Shown here piece after piece: positions 36,691 through 47,237 of a DNA stretch of 64,000 nt; the stretch's first letter is position 1; the number at the start of each line of letters is the position of its first letter. Origin of the DNA: Brachionus manjavacas (taxonomy: Eukaryota; Rotifera; Eurotatoria; Ploima; Brachionidae); contig JAHQIY010000006.1 in NCBI GenBank assembly GCA_019054805.1, positions 1,798,001 through 1,862,000 of the forward strand. Direction: 5' to 3'. The notes beneath the pieces were generated by a model, which was not told where the DNA came from, did no database searches, and worked only from the letters and a program-made list of their open reading frames with translations. A program made the position numbers and the translations under genes.

Positions 36691-39600
36691 CTAATTATGT
36701 GCTCTGATATATAAAAATCCACTAAATAAAGGCTTTTTCACTTGGGTCTCTTGAGTTGAAGTACCGGATTGATCTCGAGTAATGGAAGTTGTTTTGCCAA
36801 AAAGACGATTGCTACTGCTGGTCGACGTAATCCTTCCTAATAATTCAGTGGAGGTGTCAAATCCATTAAAGGGAGGTGAAATTGTGCTAGGTTCATTTGA
36901 GCAAAATGAAAAACCTGAATTTTTCTGAGATCCATTAATAGTCTTGAAAGACATCGGCGTTGCAGTTGTTTTTGAAAAGTCGGAAGGAAATTTTGTGGTT
37001 GATTGACAAAAGAGTGATGAAGTTGACTGAGATGGCTGTGAGCTGAAAGAAAGACCCGTAGAGGGTGCTCCAGTCGAGCCTGGACCAGAACCGAGGCTAA
37101 AAGTGCTCGGCTGGCTGGTTGTAGATGTTCCGAACAAGCCGCCAGTTGATGGTGTTGTTGAAGTGCCGAAAATTGACGGCTGACTGCTAGGCTGAGCCCA
37201 GGTTCCGAAACCACTACTGCCAAAACCAGTGGTAGTAGTGCTCGGAGTTGTAGATGAACCAAATAGGCCAGTACCAGTTGTAGTTGCTGCTGGCTGAGTG
37301 TTTCCGAACAATCCGCCAGTGGTTGAAGAAGAACCGAAAGGGGTGGTCGATGCTGCCGAAGTGCCAAATGGAATTGTTGCAGTTGCTGACGGTTGATTGC
37401 CAAATCTACTTCTGAACAAACTTCCAGATGTTCCAGTTTGTGATGTTGTTGAACCGAAACTGGTGCCAAAACCACTTGTGCCAGTAGTGGCCGTAGATGA
37501 GCCTAAACCTTGTTGAGTTGAGCCAAACAATCCAGTAGAAGGAGTGGTTGTAGTAGATGAGCCAAAACCTGTTGTTGTAGCTCCAGTTCCAGTGCCAAAG
37601 CCGCCAAAAGGCTTGTTGGTTGCTTGAGGCGATTGGGTGGTCGATTGGCCGAAGATCGATGAAGTCGGCTGAGATGGCTGGGTGGTAGAAGTTCCAAAAG
37701 AAAAAGCAGGGGTTGTGCTAGCTGTGTTTGATGCTGTGGACCCGAATCCAGTGCCAAAGCCGCCAAAAGGCTTGTTGGTTGTCAGAGGCGATTGTGAGGT
37801 CGATTTGCCGAATATTGATTCTAAGCCAGATTCACCAAATAAAGGCTTTTGCTGTTTGCTTTGTTGAATGTTTGAACCAAATAACCCTCGAGCGGTTGAG
37901 GTGCGCGGAGTAGCTGGGCCAAAAAGACGACTGCTTCTGAATGATTCAGTGGAAGGTTGAGTATTTTTTCTAAAATCAGGAGATGGTTGTAAAGAGGCTC
38001 CATATACAACAAAAGGTTGAATTATTCCAGAAGAGCCAAAGGCAGGTTTTGTCTGAGAACCAAAAATGTTTGTGGAAGTGCTTGGTGTTGTGGTTGTAGT
38101 TGAGGAACCGAAGCCACCAAAAGGCTTAGCAGCCGTGGAAGACGAGCTAGAACTAAACATATTACTTGAGCCAAAACCACTCGAAGCTGGTTGTGTTGAA
38201 GATCCAAAAATTCCAGTGGAAGTTCCAAAACCGGATGTGGTCTGTGGAAATTTACGGTTTGCTTGATAATCTTCCAATCTAAGTTCTTCCAGTGACTTTC
38301 CTTCATACCTTTTCATGGCTGTAATGCATTGATGATTTGTTTGAATGGTTGATTGAACACCGCTTTTGGTGACTGTTTCCTGGCCACTAACTGCAGAAAA
38401 TGTAACATTTCCGCTACCGATCTGAATATTGGTTGGAGTAGTGGCAGTGGCAGAACCAAAACCGAAGCTAGTGGTTGAAGGTGTTGTGGTTGAGCTTGAA
38501 CCGAATAGACTACCGGTTGTGCTCGTTGGCTGATTGGTCGTGGCTCCAAATAGACCTCCAGTTCGATTTTGTGAAGAAGGAAACAATGATGATGCTGTAT
38601 TGAATCCAGCTAAAAGAGAATTTAGACAGATTTTAGAATAATTAGAAGTCTAGATTATTAACACAAATGTTTTTTGCAGTCAATTATTTTGAAAAAAAAT
38701 CAAAAAAGATTTGAAATAATTTTTAAGTTTATTTTTAGAAAACGTTGAAATCAGCTTCCTAACATTTAAGAAATGATTTGAAAACTTCTTGTTAAAGTAA
38801 TACATTTCATTTATTCGTCTTATTCGAATAATTCAATAAACAATAGAAAACGTTTACCTAGGCTTTATATATTTGTGTTTGTAATTTGTTTAGTTTAGTG
38901 TTAAAAAAAAGTTGATTTTCAAGATTTTAAACAAAGCTTTCAAAACAATCTTGACAATAATTTTCAAAATTATGATTAACCAAAAATGTCCAAAGATGGT
39001 TCTAATTTTAGTTTGGAAAATTTAATAAAAAGGAAGCATAACTGCCGAATGGTCCTCTAGAGCAAAATTTTATCGTTTTTTCCTTTTCGTGTTCTAAAAT
39101 TTGCATGGAATTTCACAATGTATCACCTGAAAAACAATTCAAGTCTTTTATCAATAAATATTTCTTCAGAAATTGTTAGGTGGGTTGCTCAAGTCTTGAA
39201 ATTTAACAACTAACTCAAAGAAATCAAACAGAATCAAAATAAATAAAAATTCGAATAAAATATGACTCAAATTTTTAAAATATTATTTCTTAATTTCCTT
39301 ATAATGCATTCATTTCATATCTTTTTGAAAATTTTAAATATTAATATGGGTATCAATTTTCCAGGAGTAAATAGACTTTAATCGGATTTATTTTTAAGAT
39401 TTAACTAAATTGCAGCCGAATGTGACATCTCAAAGAATCAATAAACCAATCTGCTTTAAAAAAGTATTTAAGATTTCAAACTGTAAAAGACTTCACTTAG
39501 CCAAATATTCAAATCAAAGTTAATAATAAAATGATAAGCGAAAATAATCTTTTTCTATTTTTGCTAAAACTATTAACAATGAAATAAGTCAGAAAAAAAA

Positions 39601-40030
39601 TTTAGAATATTAAGGTCTCCTTATTGACAGTGGCAGTAAACAAAATTTATTAGTTTATTAATAAATAATTTATTATTTAAAGTCTATCTTAAAAATTTAG
39701 TTCTGATAATTAATAAAAAATATTTTTTGGCAACAAATTAAACTCTTAATTTAATTTTTTGTATTCTATTATGAAGAATATTTAATAACATTTTTAAATG
39801 AGCAAATTGCGGAAATAATTAGATTAAAATTATTACTTACTAGTTTGGTTGAAAGCCATATAATCATTGCTAGATATTAAGTACTTAGAAGAAAGTTTTT
39901 CACAGGTCTTAATCAAACTCTCATGTTTAATTATTAAATCGAACTTTGAGTCAACTTCTCTCTTTATTTCGTCGAAGAGATTATCAAGTTTTTCAAGAAA
40001 ATCGATCTTGATAGTCTCGGTTTCTATCAT
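36691..40030 (-). CDS. Chimeric Nup98-like FG-repeat gene with a new coiled-coil first exon
   Basis: Two exons on the minus strand: 40030-39841 and 38609-36691. Exon 1 encodes 63 residues predicted to be helical (IDFLEKLDNLFDEIKREVD, then KFDLIIKHESLIKTCEKL) and ends at a consensus donor (A|GTAAGT). Exon 2 starts at the same acceptor and phase as exon 2 of Nup98 (CTCTTTTAG then CTGGATTC), so splicing preserves the frame and gives 702 residues. Exon 2 is a duplicate of the Nup98 FG region including the GLEBS motif (TNHQCITAMKRYEG), without the autoproteolytic domain or Nup96. Without exon 1 the FG frame has no ATG until about residue 90 of the repeat region. The frame is open throughout and an AATAAA follows the stop by 10 bases. 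The exon 1 family is unknown. If unspliced, it would instead be a large pseudogene fragment with an intact frame. Confidence 0.6.
37031..38651 (-). repeat. Segmental duplication of the Nup98 5' region
   Basis: Inverted copy of about 14389-15970. It begins in the middle of Nup98 intron 1: AGACTTCTAAT is shared and the bases before it differ. It therefore carries the intron's 3' part and acceptor and must have arisen at the DNA level, not from mRNA. Identity is very high from 38651 to about 38030 and again from about 37745 to 37031, but low in between, and the gene's last 340 bases are diverged FG repeats. Confidence 0.9.
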
Positions 40031-41321
40031 TTTTCTGATTTATTTTTCAGCTTTTGATTCTTTTAATTCAAATCTATTTGGAAAATTCTATTTTGAATTG
40101 ACTTTAAAAATTATTTAAACTCGCTATTTTTCAGTTTTATTAAAAAAAATGAAAAAGAATTTTTTATTTAAATTTTTTTATTTAATGCAAAACTGTAATT
40201 ATATATTTACACCAAAAGCCATGAAAATCTCTAATTCATCGACATATTTGAATTTTTATTTAAATTGAGAGATTTGTGTTGAAATATTCTTAGTCCGAAA
40301 ACTCGATTTGTGTTAAGTCAAATCCTTTTGACTTGGCATTCCATTTTTATTTTGTAATAAAGTCAAATTAATCAACTCTTTTTTTATTCTTAGAAAATAA
40401 TTTTATCATCGAGCTTTGTCACCCCCCAGTCACTAAAAAACAATGATTAATCGGCGAAAATTGACATCAGTAATTATTAAATTGTATAATATTAATTTTT
40501 AGGATAATTAAATGAAATTTTTTAAAATCAAATTTTTATTTAAGTACTCACGAAGCTCCAGCTGATAGAATGTAAAAAGATGGTATTGAAAACATAAATC
40601 GTGAAAAAGAAATTTTTCGTAAATTTATTGAGACATAACAAAACTTAAAAATAAACCCAAACATTTTCGAATACAGATTCAACCAAATTGCAAAATCTAA
40701 GCAAAACAGAAAAAAAAATTGCTCAAAAAAATGGAATGGATGGAATGGATTGAACGGAACGGATGGAATGGAAGTAATAGAACGGAATGGAATGAATGGA
40801 ACCGATGGAATGGAACGGAACGGGAATGGGTTTTTATGGAATGCGTCTCCATTCCGTTCCTTTGTCAGGAACGGAACGTTGCATTTTGGCAAGAACCACT
40901 GTATGTGGAAGATGATCTTTACGAAAAATATGAATTTACAGACTATTTCATGAGCAACTGTGGTACTGAACGTGGTAAACGTGCTGTCCCACCCATAATA
41001 TAAAATAAAAGACATGATTGTTTCTATAGGCTTCTGGTCCTTAAACTAAGGAATCGACAGAAAGCGTATTGTGCCATCGACGGATAGAAATAACCATTCT
41101 CTGGAGACTATTCCAATACCAACTCCAACACAGTTGCATCAGTTGGTGACATGGCTTTTAAAAAAAGAAAATAATTTTTATTGATACGCTACTATAACAT
41201 GTAAAATTGTGTCATATTTAAACTTGTATTGAACAAAGAATTTTTTTAAAAAAATTTATCAAACGAAGTTAATCAATTCTTTCTTTTACTAAGAAAATTA
41301 TTTTGGTATTTTGTATTATTT
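40031..41321. other. Intergenic with pentanucleotide repeat and coding-like scraps
   Basis: 40031-40726 is AT-rich with nothing recognisable. 40727-40880 is a degenerate GGAATGGA/GGAACGGA repeat that ends with inverted units (TCCATTCCGTTCC). Then 40881-41003 in one frame (YVEDDLYEKYEFTDYF, ending RGKRAVPPII) and 41070-41165 in another (TDRNNHSLETIPIPTPTQL) look more like protein than the flanks. I do not recognise either; they may be remnants of an unknown mobile element or gene. Confidence 0.35.
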
Positions 41322-41519
41322 TTATTTTATTTATTTGTTTTCTGTACCGAGCTAGGGCTCCTTCAGAATAAATTAAAAAAATCAAAATCAAAATAGAAAA
41401 TAAAATTAAAGTTAATAAAATGAGATTAAAAAATATGAAAGTTTATAAGACATAGATTGTTACATGTGGCACATGTTTACATAGTTCAGGTTTCAGGAAA
41501 AAAGGACGTATGGTCTTAA
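41322..41519 (-). mobile_element. LINE 3' end, copy A (tail only)
   Basis: Consists of the 3' UTR and tail of the same LINE family as copies B and C: in the minus sense it ends GAGC-CCTA-GCTC (41349-41360), CGGTACAGAAAACAAATAAA. It directly abuts the tail of copy B. Confidence 0.75.
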
Positions 41520-42420
41520 AATTGTTTATTTATTTATTTATTTGTTTTCTGTACCGAGCTAGAGCTCCTTCAGAATAAGTTAAAAATGAAAAAAAAAATA
41601 AAATAAAAAAAAATTAAAGTTAATAAAATTAGATAAAAAAAAGAATCAAAATAGAGTATATAAGCTAAAAAAATGAAAGTTGAAAAGACATAAATTGGAA
41701 AAGATTGTTACATGTAGGACATGTTTAAATAGTTCAAATTTCAGGAAAAAAAGAAGAAATAGTAAGGTAGCAATTACACAATGGAGTTGGGTATTCAATA
41801 AATCTTGATTCGAAACCTTCTTTGTATTCCTCCACCAGTCTAACAACTAATGGAATAGAATGTTTAAGTCCTGTCACAACATATCTCTCACTCAACTCAC
41901 AAAGCCGATTTGAGACTGTTAGTAATTTAAGTTTATTAAAATCCTCTTGATGCAACTTGTTGGAAGGAGTATCATATTTTAACTTGAGGATAGCTCTGAC
42001 TGCTGGTTTTTTTTAATTTTTGAAAATGAATTCAAGCAAGGAAAAGAATAGTCTAAAATTGATCCGACTAAAGATTTTTAAATAGATTTCCTAGTGTGTT
42101 CTGATTAAGACCCCATTTTTTGTTTGACAATATCTTAATAATATTTAGCCTTTTATTGCAGCGCTCTTTAATTTCATCTACCAGTATATTAAAGTTTAAT
42201 TTTGAATCAAATTTAATACCAAGAAACTTGATTTCTTTTTGTCTCTCTATTCTGTTTCCATAGATTTTTATGTTTAGATTATCACCCTCTTTTTTGTACC
42301 TAGAAAAGACTACTGAACACGACTTTTCAACTGATATCTTCATTTTCCATTTAATAAGCCATTGTTCTAGTTCGTTGGTGTATTTATTAATCTTATTTTC
42401 TAGGTTCCCTTTCTTGTTAT
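41520..42420 (-). pseudogene. 5'-truncated LINE, copy B (jockey-like)
   Basis: The minus-strand frame 42343-42068 gives KEIKFLGIKFDSKLNF, a post-catalytic segment of a LINE RT protein, and 41955-41734 gives FNKLKLLTVSNRLCELSE, the C-terminus. The frame is broken between them. The 3' end has the stem GAGC-TCTA-GCTC (41556-41567) and an (AAAT)n tail. Upstream sequence is missing, so it is a typical dead-on-arrival insertion. Confidence 0.85.
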
Positions 42421-42429
42421 AAATGAAGA

Positions 42430-43195
42430 ATGTAACTACAAAAAAGAGGGTGATAATCTAAACTTAAAAATCTATGGAAACAGAATAGTGAGCCAAAAAG
42501 AAATCAAGTTTCTTGGTATTAAATTTGATTCTAAGTTAAACTTTAAAAACTAGTAGACGAAATTAAAGAACGCTGCAATAAAAGGCTAAATATTATTAAG
42601 ATACTGTCAAATAAAAAATGGGGTCTCAATCAAAACACACTAGGAAATTTATATAAATCTTTAGTCGGATCGATTTTAGACTATTCTTTTCCTTGCTTGA
42701 ATTCATTTTCAGAAAATAATATCAAAAAACTACAAGCAATTCAGGATTCAGCAGTAAGATATATCCTTAAGTTAAAATATGATACTCCCTCGAACATCGT
42801 GCAACATGAAGCTTTTAATAAACTAAAATTACTAACAGTCTCGAATCGTCTTTTTGAGTTGAGTGAGAAATATGTTGGGACAGGACTGAGTCATTCTATT
42901 CCATTGGTTGAAAGACTGGTGAAAGAATACAAAGAAGGTTTCGAATCAAGATATATTGAATACCCAACTACATTGTGTAATTGCTCCCTTACTATTTCTT
43001 CTTTTTTTCCCTGGACAATCAATTTTTTAAAATATGTATCCTTTAACTCTCTAGTTCAATTTTATTAATTTTTCTCTATTTTAAACTATTTTATTTTTTT
43101 AAATTTTTATTCTATCTTAATTAGCTTTATTTTATTTTGATTTTTTTTTTTGTTAATCTGAAAGAGCTTTTGCTCGGTACAGAAAACAAATAAAT
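42430..43195 (+). pseudogene. 5'-truncated LINE, copy C, head-to-head with copy B
   Basis: Plus-strand copy of the same family starting within the same RT segment (IKFLGIKFDSKLNF), frameshifted near 42550, then open at 42697-43068 (IKKLQAIQDSAVRYILKLKY, a typical LINE C-terminal motif). It ends with GAGC-TTTT-GCTC (43164-43175) and AAACAAATAAATAAT. With copy B it makes a large imperfect palindrome of roughly 0.8 kb per arm. Confidence 0.85.
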
Positions 43196-45720
43196 AATAT
43201 CAGTGTTAAGTTAGAAAATGTAGATACACTTATTCTTAGTTATTATAATCCACCGGATCTAACATTAAATTTAGAGCTTTTTAAAGAGTTAAATTAACGA
43301 AAATTCATCTTATGCGGAGACCTAAATGCCAAGTCGATTTCCTATGGTTGTAAGAAAAATAATCAAAATGGCAAAATCCTAGATCAAATAACAAACCCAA
43401 AAAACATATTTAGATTAACGGACGGTTCAATGACTTAAAAATCATTCTCAAGAAAAAATGAAGATATTTTAGACTATTCTTTCTCTGATCCAACCATTTT
43501 TGAGACTCATGATAGTTTTAATGTTCGCAAAGAATCATTGATGGGGAACATTATCCATTAATAATCAAATTAAATGACACAATTGAACGCAACGAACTTA
43601 TTTTAAACGATCAACTAAATTTTAACTTTAATAATGCGAATTGGGATCTTTTCAAGAGTCTTCTTCCGACCTCAACCCCAAACGAACTCGGAAATAAACT
43701 TGACGAACTAAATGACTTTATTATTAATCATTATTAGACAGTTCAAAAAAATCTATTCCACTCAAATCAAACAGACCAAGTAATGAGCTTCCAAGATACA
43801 TAATCGACTTGATATGTAAAAAAAAACAAAAAAATGTCAAAAGATGATAAAGCAAAATATAATAAAATCAAGCGTCTGATCAAAGATGAAATTGTAGCCT
43901 TTAAAAACCTCTAGTGGCAAAAATTTGTTAATTCACTTGGCTCCAAAGCAATCTCATCTAGGCCTTTTAGGCAAAGGATCAAAAAAATTAATCGACGTAG
44001 ACAAAATGAAAAATCGATACCAAACTTATTATATGATACCAAAATTTACTCAAGTGATCTAGTAGAGTTCAATTTATTCGGAGAATTATTACAAAAAACA
44101 TGCAAGAATGATGAAGAGCTTAACTTTGATACTAAATTTAAAGAAAAAGTCGAATACAAGGTAAATAATACAACACTAAATTTCAATATAACAGAGCCTT
44201 TAACATTAGATGAACTAAACTCTGAGATTTGAAAAATTTGAATAGAAATGCTTCTGCCGGACATGATAAAATCCATAATTTAATGTTGTTAAACACTTCT
44301 TATAATTTCAAAAAAATTATTTTGGAACTTTTTAATTACTCTTTATCGTCGAGCACACTACCTAAAGCATGGAAATTAGCCTCAATGACAATGATTCCTA
44401 AAAAAACAGAAAATAGTGATAATCCTAAAGAATATCTTCCGATAAGTATAACCAGTTGTCTAGGAAAACTATGTGAAAGACTAATATACCAACGTCTTTC
44501 AAAATACATTCATGAAAACAATTTAATACTCGATGAGCAATCAGGTTTCAGACGCAAAAGACAAACTAAGGACAACTTAGTACAACTAACACAAAAAATA
44601 AGCGAATCTTTTAATCGTAAAAAGAAAGTATGCGCATTCTTCTTTGACATTGCGTCTGCATTCGATAAGGTATGGCACAAATGACTTATTTATAAGATGA
44701 TCGATAACAAGATTCCAAACTATTTAATTGCATGGTGTAATAATTTCTTAGCCAATCATAATTTTTTTGTGCGACTTAATAGTACGTGTTCCATTGAATA
44801 TGATACAGAGGCAGGTGTACCACAAGGTTCAGTTTTAAGTCCTCTTTAATTTTCACTCTTTATAAACGATACGAAAACGAAAATGTTATTCTCTTCTATT
44901 TGCGGACGATTTATGTACATACTTTATTTTCAAAAAAGATGGCTCTCTAGAGAAAATTATCAACAAACACCTAAATGAACTAGAAAACTGGCTGAACCTT
45001 TGAAAATGTCTACAAAGAAGTGTAGTTACATTAAATTTTCCAAGTGAAAATTGTAAAACTAAACAATAAAACTTAAAATTATATAACAATTGCATCGACA
45101 AAAATTCAAAGCCTACATTTCTTGATGTAACTTTTGAAGAAAGACTAACATTTAAGTACCAAATTGAAAACATCAGAGTCAAATGTTTTAAACGCCTAAA
45201 TTACTTAAAAATCCTTTCTCAAAAATCCTGATGTCTTAGCAATAAAACTCTTACTTCGATTTATTTAACATTAATACGCTCTATTTTAGATTACTCATCA
45301 TGTTAGCTAGATTAACTAAAACAAAAACCAAACAACTACAAGCTATCCAAAACAGTGCAGTTAGAATAATATACAATCAAAGATTTGATGAGAAAACGGC
45401 AAAACTTTTAGAGATTTCCGGTTTACCTCATATTGCTGAAAGATTCCATGAAATGAACAAAAACTACTTAGATAATGCAATCCTAAATGACAATCCACTA
45501 ATCAATCAATTAATGACAGAATGCAATAACATTTGTGAATTAGCTCCCAAAAAATACCAAACATTTTTTATGCAAATATTTCGGCTAGAAACTTATAAAC
45601 TAAAAACTCTAATACATAAAAACTATTTTTAATTTATCATCCTATTATTTTACTTTTCTATAGTTTGGCTAAAACGGCTTCGGCTGGGTTCAATTAAATG
45701 AATAAATAAAAAAAAAAAAA
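43196..45720 (+). pseudogene. Degenerate LINE with endonuclease and reverse transcriptase, copy D
   Basis: Begins directly at the AAATAAAT tail of copy C. 43196-43440 holds endonuclease remnants (ILCGDLNAKSISYG). RT motifs follow at 44229-44684 (ASAGHDKIHNLML, AWKLASMTMIPKK, FFDIASAFDKVWHK) and then TEAGVPQGSVLSPL with a stop. The FADD box is frameshifted, and the C-terminus (IQNSAVRIIYNQRF) is open at 45300-45632. The 3' UTR ends in CGGC-TTCG-GCTG (about 45675-45686) and a 13-base poly(A). Several stops and frameshifts make it inactive. It belongs to a jockey-like group related to, but distinct from, copies A-C. Confidence 0.85.
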
Positions 45721-45905
45721 CTGTGTCTTATCTGTATTGGCGTTTGCTTATGAGTTATCTTTAAAACGTGATCCTGCCAAGTGTACTTATGATCAAGATT
45801 TTATGCGCTATAATTATAATATGTATGTAAAAACTCATCATTTAGGTGCTTTCAAGTCATTTAATACTAATGAAGAGCGAAAATTACAACTTTTTACCAT
45901 TTAAT
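45721..45905 (+). other. Unassigned coding-like frame after LINE copy D
   Basis: Immediately after the poly(A) of copy D, a frame of about 60 codons runs to a TAA near 45903 (LAFAYELSLKRDPAKCTY, then YNYNMYVKTHHLGAFKSF). Its composition is protein-like and better than other random frames. There is no ATG at the front, as if the LINE had inserted into or beside an older coding sequence. No family is recognised. Confidence 0.3.
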
Positions 45906-46258
45906 TTTTTGTGTTTAATTGTATCATTTTTCCCAAATATATATCAACTAATTGTATTTTTCTTTAAATAATAAAAATTATCATTTTTAATTAAAATAAA
46001 ATATTCTAAAGAATTTGATTAGCTATTATTCACAACCGTACTGAAATACACCGTACTATTTTCAAACTGTACTATTTTCAGGATACTTAAAAACAAATTT
46101 TTGAATCTTTATTACAGAGATAATAAAGAAAGCGACCAAACAAAGCAAAAAACACTTTATTAATGAAAAAATTAAAAATTCAATTTTTTTTGAGGCACGT
46201 TCCTGGGTTAAAACGGCGGCGTTAAAAAAAAACCAGAAGTACAGACCGTTTCTTGCTA

Positions 46259-47228
46259 GGCATTGTGAATTTTGGTACAAAAAACAAAAACAAAATATAA
46301 AAAATGCCAAAGCTCAGGTTCTGAAGGAGCAAAACATGTCCTGTAAATTGTAGCAACTGAAACATCCTTTGTACCACCAATATACTGATTCTGCAAAATA
46401 TGCAATACATCTGCAAAATTCAGAATTTTGTGAATTTTAGTACAAAAACAGAAACAAACTATAAATTACACCAGAGATTTGATTTGGACAAACGAAAAAG
46501 TATTCTGTATATTAGAGAACTTAAATTCAGTGCAAAGACAACTTAAGAAGATGCAACTATTCTGCATAGTAATTTAAACATACTTAAATGTGTTCGGATT
46601 TTTTAGAAATTTTTGCAGGGTTATTTGGGTGATCCAATTAATTGAACATGCTTAAAAAAATTTAATTTCTTCATTCGATGAAATTTTTAGCTTACTTTTT
46701 GTTTTTATTTTATGAATATACAAAAATACAAAAAATGAGGTCTTTGTTCATTGATTTGACTTCAATTAGAGACACTTTTTTCTTCGCTGAATAGTTTTTT
46801 TCTAAATTAATAAAAAAAAATTTTCCAAGACACATTTAGAACATAGCAAAAGTTTAAAATTCTATACTTTTGGGTTGCTTAGTGTGAATTTAAATGTGGT
46901 TTAAATGCTTTGCAAGATTTTGAATCTGGGATTATACATTAAGTGGTGGTACAGGGGATGTACCAGATGCTACAATATACAGAATACTTTTTCGTTTGTC
47001 CAAATCAAATCTCTGGTGTAATTTATATTTTGTTTCTGTTTTTGTACTAAAATTCACAAGATTCTGAATTTTGCACATGTATTGCAGATTTTGCAGAATC
47101 AGTATATTGGTGGTACAAAGGATGTTTCAGTTGCTACAATTTACAGGACATGTTTTGCTCCTTCAGAACCTGAGCTTTGGCATTTTTTATATTTTGTTTT
47201 TGTTTTTTGTACCAAAATTCACAATGCC
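46259..47228. mobile_element. Foldback DNA element with 255-bp TIRs and 9-bp target duplication (MULE-like)
   Basis: 970 bp bounded by GGCATTGTG and CACAATGCC. The terminal inverted repeats span 46259-46513 and 46974-47228, with substitutions and small indels. Both ends are flanked by the identical 9-mer TTCTTGCTA (46250-46258 and 47229-47237). Each arm is itself two degenerate tandem units of about 120-130 bp that share GGTGGTACAxxGGATG, GCTACAAT and TTTGTACxAAAATTCACAA. The centre (about 46514-46973) has no ORF. Long TIRs with a 9-bp duplication are typical of Mutator-like (MULE) elements, and MULE transposase relics lie at 52.1 and 53.7-54.1 kb. It is non-autonomous. Confidence 0.88.
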
Positions 47229-47237
47229 TTCTTGCTA

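Noticed and set aside
36691-38609. Interpretation of the Nup98-like copy as a processed (retro) pseudogene
   Set aside because: It contains part of Nup98 intron 1 with its acceptor and lacks exon 1 and any poly(A), so it was copied as DNA.
40548-41015. 155-codon minus-strand frame over the GGAATGGA repeat
   Set aside because: Its translation is dominated by the repeat (Pro-Phe-Arg-Ser runs) and has no domain character.
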